A stretch of 64,000 bases of DNA from Channallabes apus (GCA_030522415.1 CM060126.1:7411852-7475851); one strand, 5' to 3'. Shown: positions 47,964 through 58,139, counted from the stretch's first letter. Made by a program: numbers and translations. Notes: a model not told the origin generated them from the letters alone.

Positions 47964-48007
<44 letters not shown>

Positions 48008-49102
48008 AACGTTTGTTGCTATTTCACCATCTGTATTTTTATAAACTTGATATTATATGAGAATTTGTTTATTGTTTTCTTTGCACTCATTCTTCTGAAT
48101 ATCAGCGGTGGCAGTTGTAGTGTTCAAGTACCTGGTTCGACATGAACGCATCTTGTCAAATCTACAGTCTATTCTAAGGTTTGTTTATGAATCGATTGTT
48201 AATTTTGAGGATATTTTTGCATCTCTTCCCAGATGGGGTATCAGTCACACGGCGGTGTGATAAAAGATGGAGAGAAAGTGATTCATATTGAGCCTGGCGA
48301 TTTAATCACGGTGACGACAGACGCTGGCACATATCAAGCAAAGAATCTGGTGATCACAGCTGGTCCCTGGGCCAAAACACTTCTCTCCCACACTGGACTG
48401 CAGCTCCCACTGCGGGTACTAACTGAACCGAACAACATCTCACTGAACCACAGGCTTCATCTTACATTCACTCACCTGCTCCATCTTTATCTGCCTTTAA
48501 AAATTCATACGGCAACAATCTTGTCCTGGAGTGAACACCAGACTCTAGGTCACAATGCATTATCCGAAGGAAAATCATTTCCACATAGTGCAGCAGCGAG
48601 GTCAGAGGCTTGGAATTACACACAAGCCTTCAGAGCATGACTGGCATCACCCGGGGTCAGCCTAAAAAGTCAGACGCTGCTTAGAATAAACAAGCCGAGG
48701 TATTTCTCTTCCCCTGTACCATTTATGAGTCAGCGAGATTCACAATCAAACAATCCTCTATATGTCACATACCAAAACAGAGGCGATGGGAAGGCAGTGA
48801 GTGTTGTTTAAGCTTGGAATTGGTCTCTAAAATGGAATTGTATTATTGAGTAAGGCAGGGTCCTGAGGGGCTGCACCCAAGTAAGTAGGACGAAGTGTGA
48901 TGTCTGTCTGGAATAAGCCCTGTATTTTTTTTTTCTTCTTATTATCTATGCATGATGGAGCAGGATGGACAATTCATTACAGGAAGAACGTTTCTCAGGA
49001 TGTGATTTATACACATCCATTGAATTAAAGTCTCGTTCCTGATGCTGCGTTAATAGGAGAACGGTACTCTTGGTTTTGCTCTTGGATCAAAGACAGCAGC
49101 AA

Positions 49103-49146
<44 letters not shown>

Positions 49147-52100
49147 GGCAGGTGTTGAAGATAAATGTGTGCTACTGGAAGGAGAAGGTTCCAGGCTCCT
49201 ACAGCATCAATAATAACTTTCCCTGCTTCATCCAGTTGCAGCCAAAGGAGGCAGAGAATGACATCTATGGCCTCCCATCCAACGAATATCCAGGATTGAT
49301 GAAGGTGAGTAAAAGAAGCTGGGAATTTTTCATAGCAAGCATGACGAGGAGCTCAGGCAGGGTACTATATTGTAGCGTTTTTCGACGCTAGCAGGGATCT
49401 TGGAGGACGAGTGAGCTTACTTGCTCCCCAATGCAAATGGCTGGGGAGTAGTTTATTAACTCAGCACAAGCACACATACACAGGTCAAGCACACACACCT
49501 ACACACGCCCAACTTGGCCGAAGCCACTAACCCAAACACTCTTCTCTCTCATGTTGGACACATAGAAAACCCCCGCAAGGCATGACGGTCGTCAGCCGCC
49601 GCCCCGCCCACGCCACACTGCCCCCACCCGAGCTGTGACCGTGACGGTCACCATGACTCCCAGTCTTGGAGGCGTGAAGGCGGTCGGCGCTGTGTACGCC
49701 GGGGTCCTTTAGTGGAGAAGTGCAACATTGTCCCGGAGGCGGTCCGGCCTCCGCAGAGTTCGATGTTTCGACGGTGCAAGACGGTCTCGGTGGAGCAACA
49801 CTCGCGCCCGCCCCGCCAACCGCACCCGGTAGATGACATCGGAGAGCTGGGCAAGAACTGTACAGGGGCCCACCCAGCGAGACATGAACTTGGGTGAAAG
49901 CCCTCTCTTCCTTCCGGAGGAACACACTCACACTTGCTCACCAGCAGAAAAGCCTCGCCCCGGGCTGTGAGTGTCCACGCCTACACGCTCCACAGGTGCC
50001 CCCACCCGAAAGTCCTGCAGCGGTGCCCGCGAGCGCTGGGGGGGGTCCTTCTTTGCCATGTAGTGGACAAAGCGTTCACTGACCAGCTGCGGCGCAGGTG
50101 AAACGACTGCGGGCAATGCTCTCGGCGAGGGAGTAACTCGGCACACGCGCTCTTCACCTCGCTCGCCATACCGACGTCGCGCTTTGCTGCACGGATATTC
50201 AGGAACCTAGGAACGTTGCCCCGGCATCGCCGCGAAACCCCAGAGACTAGTTCGTAGCCTAGCCGTGACGGGTAGCCCTGTCCCTGGCTAGATTCACCTA
50301 CCGAGTGCCCCCGAGCTGCGGGCGGTCGCTCGGCTTTTTCGCCGTGATGCACCGCAGTTATGGGTTCAGCGCGCTGTGCTGCGCGTAGCGCCTCGGTAAG
50401 GGAAGTTGGTGCTGCTAACCTGATGTGCCCACGGAGCCGCGGCAGTCGGAGTCCTCGAAGAAAAGCGCGATACGCTAGCTCTTCCTGCTTATTGGGCTCG
50501 CACTCTGGATAGCCCCGCGGACCGCCAGCTCCTCGCACGCTGCCTCTTGACGGTCACCGGTGCCGAACCGGAGGTGAAGCGACTCTCGGAGCTTTGCCCA
50601 GTCCTTCCGCTCATTGGACCGGAGGTCTTCCAGCGCCCGGAGCGCTTCGCCCTTCAGCGAGAGGGCAACCCTTACGGCCGTTTCTGCCGGAGACCAGCCT
50701 GCGAAGTCGGCGGCTAGCTCCACTTGGGCAAAGAACGCGTAGGGTTCGACGGCGCCGTTGTAAGAGGGAAGGCGCAGCTGCGGCGCACATCGCGGGCACG
50801 GAGCTGTAGCTTGCTCCGGCACTTGCGCAGCGTCAACGTTGGGCTCCGCTCCGAGATCCAGTGCCGGGATCCTCACCTCGCCGCTCCGCTCTCGTCATGC
50901 CGCTTTGCTGGCACTGATTCCGTCCGGGAGATGCTTCTTCTTCCGGAGTTGTGCTGCAACTCGGCGGCCCTCCTGGATCTTCCGCAGGTCCTCCACCGTT
51001 CGCTCCAACTCGAAACTCTCCATCCCACTTCTGACACCAATGTAGCGTTTTTCGACACTAGCAGGGATCTTGGAGAACGTGAAGAACGCATGAAGAAGGA
51101 GAAAGCGTGCAAAACTGAGCACACTGATTTGAGCTCAAGATGGAACAAACAGGAACACTAGACCTATGAAGCAGCAACAGTAATTACAAATTTTACAGAT
51201 CCCCAGTGGGTACAGGTACAGTAGGCCTGCAGGATTTTTTTAAGACTAAAAATATATTGGGGAGATCTTTATGACCTTTCAAAGACATAGAAGTGTTAAC
51301 ACTAGATACATATTTTGGATTCATTTACAAATGTTTTCATACTGAAGTCATCCTAAAGTCACAGCTGAAAAAAGTCTTGAGTTTTAAAGAACTCGTACTT
51401 CGCGTGACTGGACCGGCAAAATAAGTAGGATCTCAACGACTGATCCACAAATGCATTGCGCAGTTCTCTTTTCATTCAAACATGTTTGTGAGTTTTTTTT
51501 TTTTTCTTGAAGCAGTCGTCATCCAATCCTCTTATCCGTCTCCTCCTGGTCACAGACCCCCTGTTTCTCCAGCGTGTTATTGGCTCAGTGGGAGTTCACT
51601 GACTCATAATGCTCGATATGACTGAGAATGAGAACACAGATGGCTGAATCATGTTAGATGTACTTCCGCTCTGGCCACCAGAGCCTGGTTTTGTCTGCTT
51701 ATCAGCTCTTCCGAGTAAGCTACAGATGATGAGCTGTACTGCTGTACTCCAGATGGACACGTTGGAGGTCTTTCTGTCATTATGAATCCTGTGGGTCATG
51801 TGTGTCACGTTCAGGTTTGCTACCACATGGGCAGTGAGACCGAGCCGGATGAGAGAGACAAACAGACAGACAGACGGGACGTGGACGCTGTGTCCAGATA
51901 CATCAGCCGCTGCTTGCCTGGCCTCGTGCCTGAGCCTGCTGTCATGGAGACGTGCATGTACACGGTGAGTCGGTGCTCTCTACATTATGCTGTAGCCCCT
52001 ACATAGTCCAACACGCAGACTGTTAAAGCCTTAGTAAAACACCTAGTGGATACACCTGTTACTTTAATGCATGAATAATATTATTTGGGGCGGCACGGTG

Positions 52101-55100
52101 GTGTAGTGGTTAGCACTGTCGCCTTGCACCACCAGGGTCTGGGTTCGATTCCCGTCTCTGTGTGCATGGAGTTTGCATGTTCTCCCCGTGCTTGGTGGGT
52201 TTCCTCCGGGTACTCCGGTTTCCTCCCACAATCCAAAGATATGCAGGTTAGGTTAATTGACATTCCAAATTGCCCGTAGTGTGTGAATGAGTGTGTGTAT
52301 GTGAGTATGTGTGTGTGCCCTGCGATGGATTGGCACCCTGTCCAGGGTGTACCCCGCCTTGTGCCCTAAGTTTCCTGGGATAGGCTCCAGGCCCCCGCGA
52401 CCCTGTATATAAGGATAAAGTGGTACAGAAAATGAATGAATGAATGAATGAATATTATTTGGAATTTGTTCACATTAGAAAATATACACTTCTATTAAAG
52501 CTGACGGTAAAGCTGAAGCCCTGGAGAGTTTAAATAAATTGCACAAGGCTTATTGTGGATATGTGTAAAGAAGAAGTTTTAAAGGATAACAAGGGCTGCT
52601 CGCACAAAGCAGGATTTATTGGCCCTGTTTAATTTTACCCTGGATTTCCTGTCTTACTACGGTGGTTTACCTTTTATCAAGCTGTGCTGATTTACACTTG
52701 CACAGTTGTGTAAACAGCTCTTGGACTAGTCAGCTGTCAGAAAAATCATACTTTCCCCCCTGTTGCAGGCTACTAAGATCACACTGTGTAAAAGGTTTTC
52801 CTATTCCTTACAAATGCATTCAAGAATATAAAAAGTGAAAAGGTCAAACGTACATATAAATGTAGTCAGATAGATTTCCCAAATTTTTGTTGGGGGGGGG
52901 GAATGTCAGGAGTATAGAATTACAGCAAAGAGAATGTTTTATCATGTCCACATTTTTGACAAATACCCCTCACTATTAGACTGGCACTTTTGGACTTTTC
53001 TATATAGTGTAGTTACTATATGTATTTTTTTATTGGTCAAACCAAGAATCGTGTAATCCACTGTTTATTAAGTCCGTCACAGGATGGCAGAAAGTGACTT
53101 CTACAAAAGAACAAACAGCCTAAGAGTCATTTATCAAATGTTTAGTAGAGATTGGTGTGATGACCATTCAGCTAATACTCTCTTTTCAGAATCTATTCAT
53201 AATAGACTGGGATAATACATTTATTGAGTGAACATGCACAAGTCAAATTATTGGCAACATTGTGGTTCACAATAGAACTACCTGAAGAAACTGTCCACTT
53301 TTGTACAACACCACCATGGTTTATTTTCTATACTTCTTGGCTACAATTTCCTCGTTCATTCATTCATCTTCTATATACGCTTTATCCTGTATTTAGGGTC
53401 GCGGGGACCTGGAGCCTATCCCAGGAGACTTGGGGCACGAGGCAGGGTACACCCTGGACAGCGTGCCAATCACAATTTCCCCGTATAAATTTAAAACTGC
53501 TTTCACCCAAGTTAACTGCTGTACACTTACTGTCAGTCGCCAGCTCCGCCAGTCACGGTTAGTTAGTTTCACCAGTCGGGGTAGGCTATGTGTCAGCAAA
53601 GCAAAAAAAAAAAAAATGGTTAAAGATTGACATGGTTCTCAAAATGTATAAGAATGTATGTTAAAGTTAAGAGAAAACATAAAATAAAGTCACTATAGCA
53701 CATACGATGTGTTGTATAAACACTAAAAATAATGGAACGCAGACAGGGCTTATGCTGTGTACACGCCCAATCATACTGAATATTAATCAGTATGAAAATG
53801 AAATGGTCACATGACAAAGTGTCAAAATAAACAAGATGTCGGAAACCCAAACAAGTGAAGATTTCCTGGCACATTCCATTAAAAAGCTTGCATGATGGTT
53901 GCTTTGAAGAAAATTATAATGAGGTCGTCTCAGGTCACGTGATCTCAGTGGGGAAAATAACACACATATATATGTTATTTATTCAATAATAGAAATGCCT
54001 CCTACAGTTGACCTCACTGAGACTAAACATTCCCTGATTGTCTTAAGATCAAAGAATCAAAGTTGTTAACAAATGTGAAAGTTAATTTTTTTAGGGCTGT
54101 TAATATTATTGCTTTAACGAATGTGATTAATCTACAAATTTTGTTGACCCTAGTTTGACCCTAATTCCTTCCCATAATCTATTACATCTCAGCATGGTTA
54201 CCCGCCGGTGTGGAGATGGCACGATTATAAACTGACTGAGGAAACATCACCAGGTGTGCTGAACGGCAGGTTTCATTATGAACAGCTTCTAGATGGAAGT
54301 TTGACTTAAACCAATGTTGTGTGCTTGAGCTACATTTCAGGAGAACCTCATTCACCCAAATGAGGATGGGCTCCCTGGAGAGGATTGAGTCTGGTTCCTC
54401 TCAAGGTTTCTTCCTATTGCCATCTCAGGGAGTTGTTCCTTGCCACTGTCGCCGTCACCCTTGGCTTGCTCATCAGAGACACTTCATTCATTCATCTCAT
54501 TATTATCTATACACATTTTTCTCACACATACAAATTTTCTTTTTAAATTTTTTTTTTCATTTTTGTGAAGCTGCTTTGAGACAATGACCATTGTTAAAAC
54601 GCTATATAAATAAAATTGAATTGAACTGAATTGAACTGCATGCAGAGCCAGGAACCCAGCTTTGTTAAACACGCTTCATGAGTCACAGCTCCTGCACCTG
54701 GGATGTAATAGAATATGATTACAAAAAGTTGTTTGTTAATTAAAAAAGACAAATCACTCAATTATTACTAAACAGATTATATTTCTCGGTGTTAGAATGC
54801 CGTTATACAGTATCATTGTGTTTGCTGATCCTGCTTTAGGTCACACCTGATGATCATTTTGTCCTGGATCGTCACCCAACATACAGCAACATCGTGATTG
54901 GAGCCGGGTTCTCAGGTTTGCAGCAATAAATCATCCCATTTCTTATTCCCATGTCTGAGTGCCACACATACTGTACTGTACACACACACACACACACGTA
55001 CATGTACACACTCGCTATCTCAAAATGCTGGCTTAGATTTTAATGAGAGACTGAGCTGGGGCAGCACTGAAGGACGGTGAATAGATCCCCCAGTGCACAC

Positions 55101-56190
55101 GCCTTTTATCCTCTAATTAAAGATGCTTGTGGCACGCTGGGCCGCCGCATGCTTCCATAGCTGCCTCTCTGGGACCAAAAGGCTCTCCTGGCATTCAATC
55201 CATCTGCTCCTATTGTCTGGTCCTTTAACTAATTACGGGGCTAATTAATTTCCGCTCAGACCATCGACCGAATAGAACTTGGTACAGATTCATTAAAAAA
55301 GAAAATCTCCAAGAAAGAAATGTCGTAAAGCTTCTATTGGGGGTTATATTGGGGAAAGCTATTCATTTCGGCGTGTATTGTTCTGAGATAGAGGAGCCGT
55401 TGGAGAGAGGTGTGATGGAGAGCATTGTGGTGTCGCTTCTCCACCACGCACACCATTAATGATTTATGACGTTTATTCTTCAACCTCAATTCAACATTAG
55501 GCCTATGATTGGAACTGAGAAACCCCTGTTATTAACCTTTTTTTTCTTCTTCTTCTTCTATTGTGTACTGTAATAACCTCTCTGCTTCTCCTAAACACTG
55601 CTCTCTGTTTGTGTGTGTACTGTATGTGTGTGTGTATATTGCTGGCTCCAAGCACGCAATGATTTGACTCCAATTCTGAGGCTGTTTGCGGCGAACAACC
55701 TCCCATTGTTCACTATGCGCATAACATAAAAGCCGCTATGCCGGAGCACGGGCTTTGTAGTTGCCATGGCTACGGTGTCACATTAGCATCACACATCACA
55801 CAAGTCTGTCCGTCTGTCCGTCAGAAATTCGGCCACTTCCATTTCAGAACATCACGGATATCGTAGCTCTAATTTATACATCAATGTCTGACACTTTGTT
55901 CCCAGTGAACAATCTCCTTGATTCAACATATTATATTTCTAAAGTCGATGCATGATGAAAATTGTCTCCATCTGTACTTTGTTTTTTATACTTACACTGA
56001 AAATAAAGAGCCATATTTACCTGTTTACAACAAGTGTTTTAAAAAAAATCTGATTTGTTTCTCTTCAGGACATGGTTTCAAGTTCGGTCCTGTTGTCGGG
56101 AAAGTACTGTGCGAGCTGAGCATGGGCCAGAATCCTTCCTATGACCTTTCACCATTCAGCATCCAGCGTTTCCAGGACAACCCCAAATAA
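42143..56190 (+). CDS. pipox: pipox, peroxisomal sarcosine/L-pipecolate oxidase, eight coding exons
   Basis: Flavoenzyme of the monomeric sarcosine oxidase family. It oxidises the secondary amines sarcosine and L-pipecolate with O2, giving H2O2, in glycine and lysine catabolism. Coding exons: 42143-42241, 42504-42652, 44763-44976, 48233-48415, 49152-49304, 51815-51964, 54840-54915 and 56069-56190, all with GT..AG introns and consistent phases, totalling 1146 nt (381 residues plus stop). This compares with about 390 residues in mammals. Visible motifs are the dinucleotide-binding GAGIQG (residues 9-14), [10 protein letters not shown] with H44 and R48, YPGLMK ending in K266 (equivalent of the oxygen-activating Lys of bacterial enzyme), ETCMYT with C313 as the expected covalent FAD site, and [13 protein letters not shown] near 335-346. 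The start at 42143 has a strong Kozak context (AAC ATG G). Odd: the C-terminus is QDNPK, lacking a PTS1 tripeptide such as the SKL-like ending of the mammalian enzyme. Confidence 0.95.
42504..42652 (+). CDS. pipox: pipox exon 2
   Basis: Starts after TGCTCAG with [15 protein letters not shown], the conserved flavin-contact region, and ends in phase 2 inside an Arg codon. The donor AG|GTGTGTGT lies at the start of a short GT repeat, so the exact donor could slip by 2-bp steps; frame continuity with exon 3 fixes it here. Confidence 0.92.
42835..43540 (+). mobile_element. Tc1-type transposon remnant in pipox intron 2
   Basis: A decayed transposase with many stops is recognisable near 43195-43260, where [17 protein letters not shown] resembles the C-terminal part of Tc1-like transposases (catalytic-domain end, NPIENLW..LKR type). 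The right side ends near TTGGCCCCGGCTGTA. The inverted ends are not clear. Sequence quality rules out function. Confidence 0.65.
43665..43732 (+). repeat. 68-bp near-copy of the pipox start region
   Basis: Aligns without gaps to 42078-42145, the last 65 bp of pipox 5'UTR plus the start ATG, with 60 of 68 positions identical. All eight differences are transitions. Similarity stops exactly after the ATG. It lies between the Tc1 remnant and the mariner remnant of intron 2. Confidence 0.85.
43940..44290 (+). pseudogene. mariner-type transposase remnant in pipox intron 2
   Basis: In shifting frames the strand encodes pieces typical of mariner transposase N-terminal helix-turn-helix domains: MDSKLNLPR.., MIRQ.., FKSGRTSW, then [49 protein letters not shown]. 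Stops and frameshifts are frequent and the catalytic domain is missing. Confidence 0.75.
44763..44976 (+). CDS. pipox: pipox exon 3
   Basis: Acceptor GTTGTAG|G. Completes the split Arg codon and continues RTGLLVMGP..., ending at ..ALRAAQ with donor CAG|GTCAGC. Includes the [19 protein letters not shown] segment typical of the family's substrate domain. Confidence 0.93.
45897..45904. repeat. 8-bp target site duplication, left copy
   Basis: TTTCTACG, identical to 47127-47134. Confidence 0.9.
45905..47126 (+). mobile_element. Tol2-like hAT element, 1222 bp, perfect 8-bp target duplication, in pipox intron 3
   Basis: The left end CAGAGGTGTCAAGTAACG and the reverse complement of the right end CAGTGGTGTAAAAAGTA are hAT-type inverted repeats with Tol2-like AAGTA subterminal repeats. 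TTTCTACG flanks both ends (45897-45904 and 47127-47134). The interior holds a possible promoter and a short frame at 46328 ([18 protein letters not shown]..) that could be the first exon of a lost transposase, then a (TA)n tract and a poly-C run. It shares long segments with the 480-bp MITE at 13386-13865, in opposite orientation. Confidence 0.92.
46422..46494. repeat. (TA)n microsatellite in the hAT element
   Basis: A pure TA tract of about 73 bp. Confidence 0.95.
47127..47134. repeat. 8-bp target site duplication, right copy
   Basis: TTTCTACG, identical to 45897-45904. Confidence 0.9.
47708..48006. repeat. compound trinucleotide array with inverted blocks, pipox intron 3
   Basis: Runs of ATT, AAC, AAT, GTT and ATC alternate so that (AAC)n(AAT)n blocks are followed by their complements (ATT)n(GTT)n, for example around 47730-47815 and 47816-47858. 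The array could fold into hairpins. Open frames through it encode only Ile, Asn or Leu runs. Confidence 0.92.
48233..48415 (+). CDS. pipox: pipox exon 4
   Basis: Acceptor TCTTCCCAG. 61 codons with [10 protein letters not shown] and the FAD-binding [12 protein letters not shown] block. Donor CTGCGG|GTACTA. Length and phase agree with the mammalian protein around the same junctions. Confidence 0.93.
49105..49140. repeat. (TC)18 microsatellite acting as the exon 5 polypyrimidine tract
   Basis: A pure TC tract that ends 11 bp before the acceptor AG of pipox exon 5 (49150-49151). Confidence 0.95.
49152..49304 (+). CDS. pipox: pipox exon 5
   Basis: 51 codons from [14 protein letters not shown] to YPGLMK, ending with K266, at donor AAG|GTGAGT. 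The acceptor's pyrimidine tract is a (TC)18 microsatellite. An LTR retrotransposon lies 66 bp into the following intron. Confidence 0.93.
49371..49617 (-). repeat. LTR (3' LTR of the - strand element)
   Basis: Bounded by TG..CA (TGTAGCG at 49371, GCCACA ending 49617) and adjoined by a polypurine tract on the inner side (49618-49630 as its complement CTGCCCCCACCCG). Confidence 0.65.
50330..51023 (-). pseudogene. LTR-retrotransposon gag remnant, broken
   Basis: On the - strand an ATG at 51023, directly after the primer-binding-like site, opens a gag-like frame with a charged helical start ([19 protein letters not shown]). A stop interrupts it near 50895. The same frame then continues with [20 protein letters not shown] and [14 protein letters not shown], typical of capsid-type Gag of Ty3/Gypsy-like elements. 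Around 50500-50540 the frame shifts, and [19 protein letters not shown] follows in another frame. The zinc knuckle and pol are absent. The copy is dead. Confidence 0.7.
51181..51814. other. end of pipox intron 5, no further feature
   Basis: Unique sequence between the LTR element and exon 6. Confidence 0.5.
51815..51964 (+). CDS. pipox: pipox exon 6
   Basis: 50 codons after ACGTTCAG. Includes a charged insert ([13 protein letters not shown]) and ends in [10 protein letters not shown] with C313, the family's covalent FAD attachment residue. Donor ACG|GTGAGT. Confidence 0.93.
52089..52450 (+). repeat. GAAT-tailed SINE with 12-bp target duplication, pipox intron 6
   Basis: Full-length, same direction as pipox, from GGCGGCACGGTGG to (GAAT)n. 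The flanks 52077-52088 and 52451-52462 both read AATATTATTTGG, a perfect target duplication. Box A and box B of the tRNA head are well kept. Confidence 0.93.
53352..53475 (-). repeat. GAAT-tailed SINE, 3' fragment
   Basis: Contains (CATT)n, 'tcctgtatttagggtcgcgg', 'gacctggagcctatcccagg' and 'tacaccctggacagcgtgcc' on the - strand. The tRNA head is absent. Confidence 0.85.
54335..54640 (+). mobile_element. L2 LINE 3'-end fragment in pipox intron 6
   Basis: L2 3'UTR only: 'aaatgaggatgggctccctg', 'ggttcctctcaaggtttcttcc', 'cttgccactgtcgccgtca', then 'gaagctgctttgagacaatg' and the TTGAACTGAATTG tail. Closer to the 10381 copy than to the full-length element. Confidence 0.88.
54840..54915 (+). CDS. 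pipox: pipox exon 7
   Basis: Acceptor CTGCTTTAG. Encodes [22 protein letters not shown] and ends in phase 1 within a Gly codon (TCAG|GTTTGC). Confidence 0.92.
54916..56068. other. pipox intron 7 with possible conserved non-coding element
   Basis: No exon inside. The stretch 55085-55300 is balanced in composition, free of simple repeats and rich in homeodomain-type words (CTAATTAAAG, AACTAATTACGG, GCTAATTAATTT) and a CTATTGTC SOX-like word. It looks like a regulatory element, but only an alignment could show conservation. Confidence 0.4.
56069..56190 (+). CDS. pipox: pipox exon 8 (terminal coding exon)
   Basis: Acceptor TCTCTTCAG. Completes the split Gly codon, then [17 protein letters not shown], with K346 matching a conserved active-site lysine, and ends ..RFQDNPK-TAA. 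The stop overlaps an AATAAA. No PTS1 signal is encoded in this or the other two frames just after the stop. Confidence 0.92.
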
Positions 56191-56238
56191 AATCCATGAT
56201 ACCATTATCTCTAGAAAAATACATGTGAATTTAGTTTG

Positions 56239-56244
56239 AATAAA
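56239..56244 (+). terminator. pipox: pipox polyadenylation signal candidate
   Basis: AATAAA 49 bp after the stop codon. Another AATAAA overlaps the stop itself (56186-56191). Which one is used cannot be decided from sequence. Confidence 0.5.
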
Positions 56245-56341
56245 ATTCAATTTAGTTTGAAGCAAATCAGTAGTCACTAAAACGCACATCATTTTAATGA
56301 TAATACTTAATAATTTCTATGTTTCTATTAATCACCTATAC

Positions 56342-56727
56342 AAGGTGGTATCGAAAAGTTTTGAGACCCGGATCCACGCACCATAGGTCCAGCTTTTGCC
56401 GTACGTCCTCTCTCAGGCACCTAGTAGAATGGCTCCTCGGGATGATGAGCATGCAAGCTCACGGACCTGCCTCGCTTTTTTTGGTCGTGGAGATCATGGG
56501 CTCTCCCACTGTCTCAGGGTCGTACCTTTACACCCAACCAAGTTTTGTCACCGGTAATGACCCTCAACATGAACGACGGTTGCTCGGCTCCCGATGTACA
56601 CAGGATGATGTCTTTTGGCACACTGACTTATGAAGCTCGGTGCTCCCTGTGACTGTGCGTGCAGCTCTATGCTGCCATCTGTTGGCATGTTACAGAACGA
56701 GTCTCACAACTTTTTGATACGACTTTT
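56342..56727. mobile_element. mariner-type MITE downstream of pipox
   Basis: The left end AAGGTGGTATCGAAAAGTTTTGAGAC and the reverse complement of the right end AAAGTCGTATCAAAAAGTTGTGAGAC are inverted repeats with few mismatches. About 330 bp of GC-richer interior with no intact transposase. It starts about 150 bp after the pipox stop. Confidence 0.8.
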
Positions 56728-57975
56728 TTTTAGGTATTTTGAGGGGAGAATGCTGGCAAATCAGCAAATAATTTCAATGATAACACTTGTTCATTTCTAT
56801 GACATATATACAGTATGTTGACAAACATGTTTTCCAAATCATATGAGTGATGTCTTCGGTTTGTCTTGAAGCTACGGTACTGTACATCTCCAAAAGGAAG
56901 ACCACAGTATGTGATAAGCTACAGAACAGAAAATCTGCGAGTTTAACCTGACCAGACTAAACAGGACCTTCATGAATATACATTTTGATGCAAACATAAT
57001 GAGTTTCCATTAAACTATTTCCAAAGCGAATACTATATCCGTGCTTCAGTGGGAACAAATCTACTCCTTGAGTCAAGTCATGGCTAACAAGATGCACAAT
57101 ACCAATATTTTCATCATTTGTTGTACATAAGGCACATATTTGTTTTATGCATTATTTCCTTCTCCATGCCTAAGCAAGGGAGCCCGCGGCACACAAAGCA
57201 AATTGTTTGTTAAAAAAAAAAGAGAGAGAGAGAGAGAGAGACATCAGCCACTGAGCAATTTGCCTCAAAGCAGTCAGGCTGTGCGTTGTTGTGCCGCCTG
57301 TAACTATTTCTCCCCGTAAACATGTTAATCACTAATCAGGTGACTCGTTACTACAGCCATTCACCACCATCAGCAGGAATGAGGAAATTATACAGCGTGA
57401 CAGCAGGGGAGCCGGGCCAATTTATCCTCGGGCCTAGGAGTAAGAGCATATTGATTGCGTTAGATTATTAATGGCTGCATTAAATTGCCATCAAGCACGC
57501 GTGGGCTAATATTTACCTCAGCAGATGAGGGTTTGATGATGGTGGGAGCTTCTGAACAATGCGCAGAGCAGACGAGCGAGTGGGCTGAGAACCGGCTCCA
57601 CTCCAGGCTGCGCTCCGAGCTCTCGAGGACCTGGCTTTATAAATACAGCTCCTGTGTCTAAGATTACACAAGGTGTCAGGATTTTAGTTGGAGTCTATAC
57701 AGTCAGCTATTTATATTCAGAATGTCTCCAGATGGAGGGGATTAACAGGGATATTTTGTGTCTGATGGAAAAGAAGAGAATTGGATCGAACTTGGTGGTG
57801 TGTGGTTTTATGCTGCTGAGAGAATAAGAGCTGTTGATCCAAGTGAGGGTCTTAAGGAAAGAAATAGAGGTGTGTTGTAGGGTTTATGGGCTGTAGAGTA
57901 CTGGAAGGATACTGGAAGAAAAGCAAAGCCCAAAGAATTCAACTCAGGCGCTTATTGATGGTAAATTATTACTCA

Positions 57976-58017
<42 letters not shown>

Positions 58018-58139
58018 AAGTAGAAAACCTAAACCTATAGAGATTATTGATAATAAATGAGAATAAATTGTAATTCATTAAAAAAAATAATAATAATTTT
58101 TAATGGTTGTTGACCTGCACAAATCAGGTAAGTCACTTA
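56728..58139. other. unique DNA downstream of pipox; possible conserved elements
   Basis: No gene is supported. 57240-57660 is a balanced, repeat-free stretch with many ATTA/TAAT words (GATTATTAATGGCTGC, GTTAATCACTAATC) that resembles a conserved non-coding element. An (AG)n lies at about 57222-57241 and an (ATT)n at 57976-58016. Confidence 0.4.

Larger units (their letters stand above)
49371..51180 (-). mobile_element. internally deleted LTR retrotransposon in pipox intron 5
   Basis: A GC-rich block unlike its surroundings. A 39-bp segment (TGTAGCGTTTTTCGAC..GATCTTGGAG.ACG) is repeated at 49371 and 51041 in the same direction, as expected of LTR ends. Reading on the - strand, the right LTR ends ..CTACA and is followed by TTGGTGTCAGAAGTGGGA, a primer-binding-site-like region, and then gag. 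At the left a purine-rich tract (CGGGTGGGGGCAG on the - strand) precedes an LTR that starts TGTGGCG. Only about 1.4 kb of interior remains, with no pol. The two LTRs diverge after 39 bp, so one is truncated or rearranged. The right boundary is uncertain. Confidence 0.75.

Noticed and set aside
47660..48145. Poly-Asn, poly-Ile and poly-Leu open frames
   Set aside because: Simple translations of the ATT/AAC trinucleotide array.
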